37,008 nucleotides of DNA from Clostridia bacterium. GTDB taxonomy: Bacteria; Bacillota; Clostridia; Christensenellales; Borkfalkiaceae. The first letter of the stretch is position 1. The number at the start of each line of letters is the position of its first letter. The DNA lies in assembly GCA_017396365.1 (NCBI GenBank), contig JAFQMD010000009.1, positions 1-37,008 on the forward strand, in the 5' to 3' direction. The position numbers and the translations under genes were made by a program. Below, in pieces: positions 24,716-32,744 of the stretch. The notes under the pieces were generated by a model. It saw nothing but the letters and a program-made list of their open reading frames with translations. It was not told where the DNA came from and did not search any database.

Positions 24716-27241
24716 TTAGTTTGCGCCGAGCGCGGATAACACGCCGTCGATACTCGTATCTTCGTAAACACCCCAAAGTTTATCAATGGTAAGTTCCACA
24801 CCAAACTTGCCGTAGAGAACGATTGCTCCCTTTAAGTCTGCTAAAGTCTTACCACTTACCTTTCCTCCAGCGTGAGTTCCACCGTTATAGAAACCGTAAG
24901 TATGAATTTCTTTTGCTTCTAAAAGTTCGTTAGTGTCGAGATTGTAAAGTCTCCACTTAATCTTGATACCGTTTGCGCCGTGGTCACTTCCCGCTTCGTA
25001 CCACATAATTACTCTGTACTTAACGCCGTCTTCAAGGTTTGCTCTTGCAAGCTTAGACTCGACGTTGCCTCCCATCTTATACCACGAGTCGTTAGGGTTA
25101 TAAATCATATTAGGGCTATCGATATTTACGTATTTACCACCACCTAAAATGTTAGAAACGATTTCGCCCTTATAGTTGGTTATACCGTTTGCAAATACGA
25201 TACCGTGTTTTCCACCGTCTTGTTGGTACATAGAGTTATTGTAATTTTGAGCGAAGAACGCAACTTCAGGCATGTTCTTACCGGTAAAGTCAAATACCAA
25301 GAAGTCGTTAAAGCTATATTCCCCGTCAAACGCTACGTAAGATTGATTAATCAAGTTGCCTGGGTTTGGACCAGTAGGACTTGCGCCTTCAAGCATTGTT
25401 CCCGCACTTAAAACAACTTGTTTTTCTTCCGTTATAGTTCCAACGCCGTGCAAGTTAATGCTATCTTGTGCTAACCAACTTTGAACGCCCGAACTTAAGT
25501 TTGCAAGCGTAAATGGAAGAGTTCCACACAAATTAGTTCCGTCTGAATAATAAAGGATGTAACTACCCGGTTTTGTAATGTTAACTGTTTCGCCCGTTAC
25601 GTTATGAACTACGCCTTCGCCGTCGGTATAATAGAACTTATAACCTTGCTTTGTCGTGTCAACGTAGTCTGAAACTTTCATTTGGTAAGACGAGCCTACA
25701 ACGAACGTTCTTGCACCCGACTTAAATTGAGAATATTGCAAATCTTCTGCAAACACTTCTTCAAAAGTCTTTGTCGTATCGGTCACGATAGGATAAATCT
25801 TATCAAGAACGGTTCTTGCGCCGTAGTTACCGTATAAGACGATATTGCCTTTGAAATATTCGCCAGTTGCCATATATTCTTCGTAGGTTGGGATAACGCC
25901 TTCAAAACCGAGCGCTTGCAACGCGTAAGTCGTCATATTAAACTTAGTTACCATTTGCATAGTGTCAAGGTTTAAAAGAGCGCAGTTTAAAGTGAGTTTA
26001 ACACTGTCTATATTAGGCTTCTTCGTAAATAAATGAGTTGCAGTAGTCTTTTCGATCTTAGAAAAACCTATCATCATACGGTATTTAGTACCGTCTTTTA
26101 AGCCTTGTAAACTGATAGGATGTGGGTCTGTGCCGTTAATTTTACCCGTACTGTCGCCAAGATATCCCGTATCTTTAAAATTAGCACCAAACGTTTCGTC
26201 TGGTTTATGAAGCATATACGGTCCGTAAAGCATACCTGTTTTACTCAATTCAGGGTGATTTACGCCACCTGTGTTATTTTTTAAACCACCTGTAAATATA
26301 ACGCCTTTACTTCCGTCAAAGAGCGACGTTGTATAATCATCATCTCTAAAGAAAGAGAATATCGGCATATTTTTACCAGTAAAGTCAACCTTTACGTAAC
26401 TACCTATACCGTATTCACCTTCGTAAGCAACGTATGGAGAAAAATGTGGACCGTTTGCTCTTTGAAGTATAAGGTTATTACCGTTAGCATAACTACCTTC
26501 AACGAGAGTAAAGTTGCCCCTTTCAACGTACAAGTCACCGTTGAGCGTAATATCCATATCGGTAAGTTCTTGTAAGTATTGTTGGTCGATATACTTTATA
26601 GAAATAACTTCTCTTCCCTCAACAACCTGACCGTCCAACGCCTTTGCGCTGAACTTAAAGGTGTGGTCTGAACGCGACGCAATCGTATAACTGTCGCTAC
26701 CCGAAAGGTCAACTTCTACCCCGTCGACTTCAACGCTATCCATTGAAACGACAGTTCCTTCGATAGACGTCCAAACGTTCATATCTGCAAAGTAGTCGTC
26801 AAAATCAATGGTATCGCCGAGATTGTAAGGCTTATATTGAAGCGAATACTGGAATTCAAGGTCGGGATATACTACGTTTAAATCAAAAGTTGATTTACCC
26901 TTGTTCTTACCCGACTTTATCGTGTAAGTTAAAGTAAATTTCCCCGGAACTTCACTATACCAAATTACTTCGTAAGTTAAGTCTTGTTCTACGCCGTTTT
27001 CGTCAGTCATGACAACCGTATAATCCGAATTGTAGTCGTAATCAATATACTCGGTTAAAACTACGGTTTCGTCAACGTAAACGGTGTGCAGAGCCCCTTC
27101 TAAAAACTGAGGACCTTTCTTTTTAGGTTCTTCGTAAAACGGAATAAAATCTTCCGATTTACAAGCCGTAAGCCCTGCCATAAAACAAGCGAGCAAACAG
27201 CAAAGTAAAAGTATTGAACTGAAAATCTTTTTATTTTTCAT
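24716..27241 (-). CDS. modular surface lipoprotein with Ig-like parts and two unrecognised modules
   Basis: 841 residues. The signal peptide ends GLTAC. The ATG has AAGGAAGG upstream. Residues about 40-220 look like two beta-sandwich domains (YVDETVVLTEYIDYDYNSDY, then VIWYSEVPGKFTLTYTIKSG). The first module copy lies at about 227-490 and is the most diverged (FTGKNMPIFSFFRDDDYTTS). A second Ig-like stretch spans about 500-585, ending ITKPGSYILYYSDG. The second module covers about 590-841, with INQSYVAFDGEYSFNDFLVF, FTGKNMPEVAFFAQNYNNSM, ARANLEDGVKYRVIMW and LYGKFGVELTIDKLWGVYED. No catalytic domain is seen. Like its neighbour it is probably a lipid-anchored glycan-binding protein of this locus. 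Confidence 0.8.
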   Translation of the reverse strand: MKNKKIFSSILLLCCLLACFMAGLTACKSEDFIPFYEEPKKKGPQFLEGALHTVYVDETVVLTEYIDYDYNSDYTVVMTDENGVEQDLTYEVIWYSEVPGKFTLTYTIKSGKNKGKSTFDLNVVYPDLEFQYSLQYKPYNLGDTIDFDDYFADMNVWTSIEGTVVSMDSVEVDGVEVDLSGSDSYTIASRSDHTFKFSAKALDGQVVEGREVISIKYIDQQYLQELTDMDITLNGDLYVERGNFTLVEGSYANGNNLILQRANGPHFSPYVAYEGEYGIGSYVKVDFTGKNMPIFSFFRDDDYTTSLFDGSKGVIFTGGLKNNTGGVNHPELSKTGMLYGPYMLHKPDETFGANFKDTGYLGDSTGKINGTDPHPISLQGLKDGTKYRMMIGFSKIEKTTATHLFTKKPNIDSVKLTLNCALLNLDTMQMVTKFNMTTYALQALGFEGVIPTYEEYMATGEYFKGNIVLYGNYGARTVLDKIYPIVTDTTKTFEEVFAEDLQYSQFKSGARTFVVGSSYQMKVSDYVDTTKQGYKFYYTDGEGVVHNVTGETVNITKPGSYILYYSDGTNLCGTLPFTLANLSSGVQSWLAQDSINLHGVGTITEEKQVVLSAGTMLEGASPTGPNPGNLINQSYVAFDGEYSFNDFLVFDFTGKNMPEVAFFAQNYNNSMYQQDGGKHGIVFANGITNYKGEIVSNILGGGKYVNIDSPNMIYNPNDSWYKMGGNVESKLARANLEDGVKYRVIMWYEAGSDHGANGIKIKWRLYNLDTNELLEAKEIHTYGFYNGGTHAGGKVSGKTLADLKGAIVLYGKFGVELTIDKLWGVYEDTSIDGVLSALGAN

Positions 27242-27281
27242 AAGTTCCTTCCTTTTTGTTTTTTAATTCTCATTTAAGCGA

Positions 27282-27317
27282 TTCTTTCGTGTTTTACACG
27301 AAAGAAGGCGCGCCTTC
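27282..27317 (-). other. intercistronic stem-loop and palindrome between cytosolic glycosidase-like and lipoprotein genes
   Basis: TTCTTTCGTG (27282-27291) pairs with CACGAAAGAA (27297-27306), and the perfect 14-bp palindrome GAAGGCGCGCCTTC (27304-27317) overlaps its end, so two alternative folds compete. No U-tract follows in the sense direction. Confidence 0.6.
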
Positions 27318-27327
27318 TTACAAATTT

Positions 27328-28704
27328 TTAGTACGGCAACACGTAAATACTGTCGCCTGCAAGAAGTTTTGCAACGAACTTCCCACCGTCTAAATCTACG
27401 GTCTTCCACTCTCCGTTTTCAAAAACGTCGGCTTTTTTAAACTTTTTATCAAAGTTTATTTCCGTCGTTTGGACTACTCCTTGCATCTTTTCACTACGAA
27501 TTTCAGCCATATTTATAATTCTATATAAATATTGATTGTTCTTTTCGTCGTAAAGTTCGTTTATTAAAACGCCTTCTTTGTCAGTTGAAAAACTTTCCAC
27601 TTTGTCGAGTTTTTCACATTTTGCATAGTCTAACTGTTTTAAGAAAGAATTAAACGTGGCGACGTCGTACGCCGAATGATTATAATTAAATTTACTTACG
27701 AGCGGAATTATCTTCCAAAGTTCTTTTAGCACCTTTTGCGTGTCGTAATAAAGTTGATTCTTTTTACCACTTCTCGTAATCATTGCGCCGTCGTCGTAAA
27801 ACGTTTCAACAGAGTTTGCGCCGTGTGGCATATAGGTAAAAAAGCCAAGCTCCCTAACTCCAAAACCAAGTAAAAGATTGAGTTGATAACGCATTTCTTG
27901 TTCGTTTGGAGTCCAGTAATAATCAAACTCACCGATTTTCATTGAAAACGATTGAGCGATAAACTGAAGTTCAATCTTTTTATCTCTACAAATTTCAGCG
28001 GCGTTTTGCAAACACCAAATATACAAAACTTTATTTTCCTTGTTGTAGCAGAAAGGATAATCGTCGTACTTTATATAGTTTGCGCCCGTTTCGTTTAAAA
28101 ATAATTCTAAATACTTAGTTCTTCTTTCAAATAGGTCTCCGCCCTTTGGATAACGTTCATCCATCCAACGCAAAGTGTCGAGCGGTAATAAATTACAATA
28201 GATAAACGCCTTTGGACAAACCCTTTTTATAGACCTATAAATTTGACCGAAAGACTTAAAAAGATAAGAGTGCGGTTCGTCCTTTAAATAAATGCCGTAA
28301 AAAGCAGGGTGCTTTGAATAATCTTTGATGCGGTTGGCAACAAATTTATCTAAACTCTCTTCACTGTCAAATTCCTTGCCTTCGCCGATAATTCCGTCCT
28401 TTTGACAAGAAAGGTCGTAAAAGGCTTGGTCGCCTACTATATATTTGTCGATGCCCGCTTCATACACAACGTCCATCGTCCTTTTGCACATAGACGTTTC
28501 CCATTCTTCTCCATAATAAGTCGCAATACAGCCCGACATTACCATGTTAAAACCTACGTCTTTGTACTTTTTAAAGTTTTCAACCGTTTTAAGTCCCATT
28601 AAATGCGACTTTTCCAAAACGTAGTCTCCTAACTCGCAACCCGGAACAGAATATGCGTACGTGTTAAATTCTACGTCTTTTTTTAAATAATATTTCTCGT
28701 ACAT
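27328..28704 (-). CDS. cytosolic glycoside-hydrolase-like protein (TIM-barrel type)
   Basis: 458 residues with no signal peptide; the third paralogue of the domain found in the lipoprotein at 20398 and at the end of the giant protein. Shared landmarks are FYGIYLKDEPHSYLF (Glu143, candidate acid/base), YIKYDDYPF (near 215), LLLGFGVRELGFFTYM, and LINELYDEKNNQYLYRIINM before a small C-terminal beta domain. The region after FFTY differs: the secreted forms have R-x-ES, this one HGANSVET, so the candidate nucleophile must be placed by alignment or structure. The start is the ATG three bases after the permease stop, with AAAGGA overlapping that stop, so it is coupled to the transporter genes. It probably acts on the imported oligosaccharide. 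Confidence 0.75.
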   Translation of the reverse strand: MYEKYYLKKDVEFNTYAYSVPGCELGDYVLEKSHLMGLKTVENFKKYKDVGFNMVMSGCIATYYGEEWETSMCKRTMDVVYEAGIDKYIVGDQAFYDLSCQKDGIIGEGKEFDSEESLDKFVANRIKDYSKHPAFYGIYLKDEPHSYLFKSFGQIYRSIKRVCPKAFIYCNLLPLDTLRWMDERYPKGGDLFERRTKYLELFLNETGANYIKYDDYPFCYNKENKVLYIWCLQNAAEICRDKKIELQFIAQSFSMKIGEFDYYWTPNEQEMRYQLNLLLGFGVRELGFFTYMPHGANSVETFYDDGAMITRSGKKNQLYYDTQKVLKELWKIIPLVSKFNYNHSAYDVATFNSFLKQLDYAKCEKLDKVESFSTDKEGVLINELYDEKNNQYLYRIINMAEIRSEKMQGVVQTTEINFDKKFKKADVFENGEWKTVDLDGGKFVAKLLAGDSIYVLPY

Positions 28705-28707
28705 AAA

Positions 28708-29577
28708 TTATCCTTTCAAACCGCCTGCGGTCATGTTAGTTAAAATTAAGTTTTGCGTACTTGCGTACAAAATGATTATAGGAATTGCCGAAATAACCGC
28801 AGCCGCAAAATATACGGGTTTAGAGTTTTCAGCGTATCTCGAGTCGGTGTTATACATATAAAGCCCGTAAGCAAGGTTTGGAGATTCTCTTAAGTAAATC
28901 ATAATCGTGCCGTAGTCGTTCCAAACGCCGATTGCTTGAGTAATCATTATTGCAACGAGACAAGGAACTACTTGCGGAAGAATTATGGTGAAAAACGTCC
29001 TAAGTTCGCCTGCGCCGTCTATATAAGCGGCTTCAGAGTACGCTGGGCTTACGCCTTTAAAATATCCGTATAAAACTATAAACGCAAAGTCAAAACCACT
29101 TGCCCAAGATATCCAAATGGTAAGCGGATTTTCTACCATTCCTAAAAAGTCAAGCAACTTAAACGCGGCAGGACCAGAACCGATAATCGGAATAGTGTTT
29201 ACGAAAATTACTATTACGTATAAAAGCTCTTTACCGGGGAAACGGAATCTTGCAATCGCATAAGCAAGCATTGCGCTCGACGCTACGTTTACGAAAACTT
29301 TTACAACCACTACCCAAAGAGAGTTAAAAAGCATTCCGAAATAGTTTACGTCGTCGTATTCAAACGACGTAAAAACTTCGCCATAGTTGCTAAAAGACCA
29401 AGTGTTAGTTATGGTAAAACTGTTTTGCCTATAATCGTCAAAAGTCTTTAAAGAGTTGTTAAACGCCCAAAATAGTGGATATATGCATAAAAACGCGATA
29501 ATAACAAATAAAATGAAAAACACTATCGCCGTAATTTTTTCGGACGCGCCGGTTTTTTTCAAAGAAATTGATTTCAT
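28708..29577 (-). CDS. carbohydrate ABC transporter permease, MalG/AraQ type
   Basis: 289 residues, six membrane segments beginning with IVFFILFVIIAFLCIYPLFW. The EAA loop for the ATPase is EAAYIDGAGELRTFFTIILP, as in CUT1-family inner subunits. With the preceding permease and the solute-binding lipoprotein it forms a sugar importer in the cytoplasmic membrane. The ATG follows AAGGAGG, which overlaps the stop of the first permease gene 12 bases upstream. No ATPase gene is present in the operon; CUT1 importers of Firmicutes often share an MsmK-type ATPase coded elsewhere. Confidence 0.92.
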   Translation of the reverse strand: MKSISLKKTGASEKITAIVFFILFVIIAFLCIYPLFWAFNNSLKTFDDYRQNSFTITNTWSFSNYGEVFTSFEYDDVNYFGMLFNSLWVVVVKVFVNVASSAMLAYAIARFRFPGKELLYVIVIFVNTIPIIGSGPAAFKLLDFLGMVENPLTIWISWASGFDFAFIVLYGYFKGVSPAYSEAAYIDGAGELRTFFTIILPQVVPCLVAIMITQAIGVWNDYGTIMIYLRESPNLAYGLYMYNTDSRYAENSKPVYFAAAVISAIPIIILYASTQNLILTNMTAGGLKG

Positions 29578-29589
29578 ACCCTCGCCTCC

Positions 29590-30540
29590 TTACACTTCAA
29601 CGTCCGCAAAGACGCTTTCAATGATTTTTCTACCAAAGAGAACAACGGGCACAGTAATAACCGTCAATACTAATCCGAGCGCCGCTGGGAATCCGTAATA
29701 CGGAACACCATCTGATTTAGAAATTTCATAGGTTATCTTGTAGAGCAAGAAACCAATCGTCGCCGTACCATTAATACCCGTACCTTGAGTAAACAAGTAA
29801 ATGTTGTAGTCTGCGGTTACGAAAGAACAAAGAGAGAACGTTAAAAGCGTTGCTATCGTTGACCAAACGCAAGGAACGGCAATTTGAATAAACGTTCTCC
29901 AAAAGCCTGCGCCGTCGAGTTCTGCCGACTCGTAAATTTCGTCTGGCACTCTTGAGAACGCGCCCGTTAAAACCGCATTGTTTCCAACGAGCCCCATTAC
30001 AATTTTTATAATTATAATGGTTGGGAAAGCCGTTTTTCCAGAAGCGAATAGTCCATCCGTAGGCAGTTCTATACCAAAAACTTTAACTGCTTCGTATATC
30101 GCTCCACCGTTCATTACGAGATACCTTATAAGTTGCGTCCACATAACCGCGCCCATAAGACTTGGAATTATATAGCAAACTCTAAAAATATAGTGTCCCA
30201 AAAGCCTACGATATAATATGTAGGTCGTAACTACTCCTATCGGGAATAAAATCACGAAGTCCAACGCCCATAAAAACATTGAACGGAAAAGCGTTTCTAA
30301 AAGATTTACGTCGTGAGTGTGCATCGTGTCTCCGCCGAAGGCTTCGAAAACCTTAACAAAATGGTCAAAACAAAGCGCGTTTTCCTTATTTAAAAAGGCG
30401 AACATTATACTCGAAAAGTTTACGTAAACCCAAAATATTAAAAATTGTATAACGGGGAAAGCAATAAAAGCGTAAACGAAAGGAAATTTTTTCTTTTCAA
30501 ATTTACTATATTTCTCCACTTTTTTGTTCAATACGTTCAT
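29590..30540 (-). CDS. carbohydrate ABC transporter permease, LplB/UgpA type
   Basis: 316 residues with six membrane segments, starting FPFVYAFIAFPVIQFLIFWV. The EAA loop is ESAELDGAGFWRTFIQIAVP. It pairs with the downstream MalG-type permease as the CUT1 heterodimer. A long extracytoplasmic loop after the first segment (about 60-95: FLNKENALCFDHFVKVFEAF) is usual for this subunit class. AAGGTGA precedes the ATG. It is the second gene of the operon, 65 bp after the solute-binding gene. Confidence 0.92.
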   Translation of the reverse strand: MNVLNKKVEKYSKFEKKKFPFVYAFIAFPVIQFLIFWVYVNFSSIMFAFLNKENALCFDHFVKVFEAFGGDTMHTHDVNLLETLFRSMFLWALDFVILFPIGVVTTYILYRRLLGHYIFRVCYIIPSLMGAVMWTQLIRYLVMNGGAIYEAVKVFGIELPTDGLFASGKTAFPTIIIIKIVMGLVGNNAVLTGAFSRVPDEIYESAELDGAGFWRTFIQIAVPCVWSTIATLLTFSLCSFVTADYNIYLFTQGTGINGTATIGFLLYKITYEISKSDGVPYYGFPAALGLVLTVITVPVVLFGRKIIESVFADVEV

Positions 30541-30605
30541 ATTTCACCTTGCTCGTTTTTTCTTGACTTTTTAATATAAAACACAAGCGTCAAAACGATA
30601 GTAGT

Positions 30606-32297
30606 TTATTTTTTTGATGCAAAATAAGAGTCCCAATATTTTTTTGCAGTTGCAACAGCTTCTTCTTGTAAAAGAGTTGCTTCTTCTCTTGCATTGCCAG
30701 TTTTTCCCCTTAAAACTAAAGCAATATTACTTGCTCCTGCAACTGGAAGGAAATAATCGTGTGTTAATATTTCTCTTCTAATTCCTTGAACGCGACCGTT
30801 TATTGCTCTGAAATACGGGTTAGCTACCAACGCTCTTGCTTGAGATATAAATTCGTAATCTGGATCTACGGTACTGGTTGCGTAAGGAGTAGAACCGTTT
30901 GCTTTTAATAAGAAAGTATTTGCATAATCTGCGCTTGCCATCATTCTAAGGAAAAGCGACGCGATTTCTTTTTTGGTAGAACCTTTGGTTATAAACGCCA
31001 AGTGTTCGATACCTCTTGAGAAACAAATACCGCGAGCCTCCGCAATAGTCTCTGCCTCGTCTTTATTCAAGTTTACGCCTTGATTTTCGGCAACGCCTGC
31101 GATAATTTCGTCTATGGTCTTGCCTTCATCTACGAGTTTACAAGCGTAAGACAATACGTCGTCGCACTTGTCGGGCGAAAGATTAAGTCTCGTACCTGCG
31201 CCCATAAGTTTTACACCGAAGGCAGAGATTACGGGTACGTTCATAAATCCTATGTCGCCTAGTTGATCCTTGTAATTTGCTTTAATTTCGTTTAAGAACC
31301 AGTCGCCGTTAAGCATAAATACGGCGTTGTTACCTCTTCCGTCGTTTTCCGCCATAATTAAGCCTTGCGCTTGGTCAAGGTCGTGAGTGGTAGAGTTTGG
31401 AGCGGCGTATTTTTCCGCCATAAACTTAATACCAACTTCCAAAGCGTCGGTAATTCTTTCGTCTCCAAAGATTTCCCAACCGTCTTGCATATCCGTCCAA
31501 GAGCCGTCGCTATTTTCCGTTTGCATTCTCAAGTGTTCGTTGTACCAGTCTATATCGTACTGTGCAATCCATTGTTTAAACGCAGAGTTTTGGTAAGTGG
31601 TAGCGCCACCAGCGCCTTCAGCCAAGTTATAAGTTACGGGATAAGTCTTGGTTTGTTCACTCGCGCCAAGTCCGTTCGCGCCGTTTCTAATAGCGTCAAA
31701 ACACTCGAACATTTCGTTCGTCGTTCTCGGAAGTTCGGTAATGCCGTAGTCTGCAAGTTTTGAAGTGTTTACTACCATACCTGCCGACGTTTGAGCCCAA
31801 GAAAATCCGTACATAGTTCCGTCGTCTGCGCGAAGGAAAGGAACGAGGTCGGGATGCATAAGCTCAGAAATTTTCTTCTCGCTTTCGTTTCCGCTGTAAT
31901 CAATCGCGGTTTTATTGAAAACAAGTTCTTCTAAGTCTTCGCAAACTTCGCCGTATTGACCATCTTTACTTACGTGGTTTGGCCAAATCGCGCCCGTTAC
32001 GTAAAGGTCGATTTTAGTCTTTTTATAACCACGGGACATTTCTTGTACCATAGGAGTGCCCGCAGAAGAAGACGAAGGCTTTAACACGTTAACCTTATAA
32101 CCTTCTTTTGCGAAAACCTTTTCAAATTTTTGTTTTAATTCGTAAATAAACAAATCACCGAATCCGGCTTTGTAAAGACGAATATTGATCGTCTTTGGAT
32201 CGTCTACGATATTCGTTTTCTTTTTACAACTAGCGCCAAGAGATAAACATCCGAGCGAAAGCATGCAAGCAAGAATAACGGAAATAATTTTTTTCAT
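30606..32297 (-). CDS. extracellular solute-binding lipoprotein of a carbohydrate ABC transporter
   Basis: 563 residues. The signal peptide ends LGASC, and the mature protein is lipid-anchored outside. It follows the family 1 (SBP_bac) pattern: INIRLYKAGFGDLFIYELKQ at the first strand, VQEMSRGYKKTKIDLYVTGA, DDGTMYGFSWAQTSAGMVVN in the middle, and a helical C-terminal lobe. At 563 residues it is longer than most (about 420-450), near the size of LplA-like binders of larger oligosaccharides. AGGAGG lies nine bases before the ATG. It is the first gene of the operon, under promoter P1, with the two permeases directly downstream. Confidence 0.9.
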   Translation of the reverse strand: MKKIISVILACMLSLGCLSLGASCKKKTNIVDDPKTINIRLYKAGFGDLFIYELKQKFEKVFAKEGYKVNVLKPSSSSAGTPMVQEMSRGYKKTKIDLYVTGAIWPNHVSKDGQYGEVCEDLEELVFNKTAIDYSGNESEKKISELMHPDLVPFLRADDGTMYGFSWAQTSAGMVVNTSKLADYGITELPRTTNEMFECFDAIRNGANGLGASEQTKTYPVTYNLAEGAGGATTYQNSAFKQWIAQYDIDWYNEHLRMQTENSDGSWTDMQDGWEIFGDERITDALEVGIKFMAEKYAAPNSTTHDLDQAQGLIMAENDGRGNNAVFMLNGDWFLNEIKANYKDQLGDIGFMNVPVISAFGVKLMGAGTRLNLSPDKCDDVLSYACKLVDEGKTIDEIIAGVAENQGVNLNKDEAETIAEARGICFSRGIEHLAFITKGSTKKEIASLFLRMMASADYANTFLLKANGSTPYATSTVDPDYEFISQARALVANPYFRAINGRVQGIRREILTHDYFLPVAGASNIALVLRGKTGNAREEATLLQEEAVATAKKYWDSYFASKK

Positions 32298-32353
32298 AAT
32301 TTTTTCCTCCTAGATTTTGCATATAGCCTTTTAGGCACAATACTTCTTTTCAT

Positions 32354-32441
32354 TTTATAGTGTAACATAGCAACGCTTTACCTTTCCACTCTATTTTTTT
32401 GCAAAACTAATCGATTTTTAATATTGCCCTTCTATTTTTTT
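32354..32441 (-). promoter_or_regulatory. promoter P1 with AraC-type operator candidates, before the solute-binding gene
   Basis: TATAAA (32359-32354, minus) has no good -35. Exactly 26 bp upstream starts the box which on the plus strand reads CCACTCTATTTTTTT, then GCAAAACTAATCG and a T-run (32386-32417). Part of it (TCTATTTTTTTG) recurs 41 bp further at 32431-32442. Box and distance match promoter P2. The divergent AraC-family gene and its promoter adjoin, as is usual for regulator and target. Confidence 0.65.
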
Positions 32442-32487
32442 GTTTTAACTTATTGTTTTTTTGTAAAAATATTTTTTCCCTTTTGTA

Positions 32488-32516
32488 TTGACATAGGCGA
32501 TTTTTTTTGCTATAAT
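32488..32516 (+). promoter_or_regulatory. consensus sigma-A promoter of the AraC-family gene
   Basis: TTGACA (32488-32493), a 17-bp spacer and TATAAT (32511-32516), a full consensus match. The start would be near 32523, giving an unusually long leader of about 220 nt before the ATG at 32745. Confidence 0.85.
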
Positions 32517-32522
32517 CGTAAA

Positions 32523-32744
32523 AACTCGACAATTTTAGTATATTTTTGAAAGGTTTTGGGCAGTTTTCTACATATATATATTATATTTTTACTAAATTCT
32601 ATTATAATAAAACCGCACGCGTACGCGACAAATTCCATTTTTATTTATTTTTTATTTTTATGGAAAGAAAATGCGATTTCGTTTTGCTAATTCGTTTAAT
32701 TCGTTTAATAAAATTTTCGTTTAAATTTTTTAAAGGAGAAAATT
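32523..32744 (+). other. long AT-rich 5' leader of the AraC-family gene
   Basis: It contains the palindrome ACGCGTACGCG-type core near 32615-32630, a TTCCAT/ATGGAA inverted pair around 32634-32666 with an AT-only interior, and repeats of ATTCGTTTAA near 32690-32710. An ATG at 32660 opens a frame that overlaps the regulator start but has no ribosome site. No riboswitch class is recognised. Confidence 0.4.

Noticed and set aside
31365..31763. 132-codon plus-strand ORF
   Set aside because: It is antisense to the solute-binding lipoprotein gene, which has clear family features and a ribosome site; no start signal supports the plus-strand frame.
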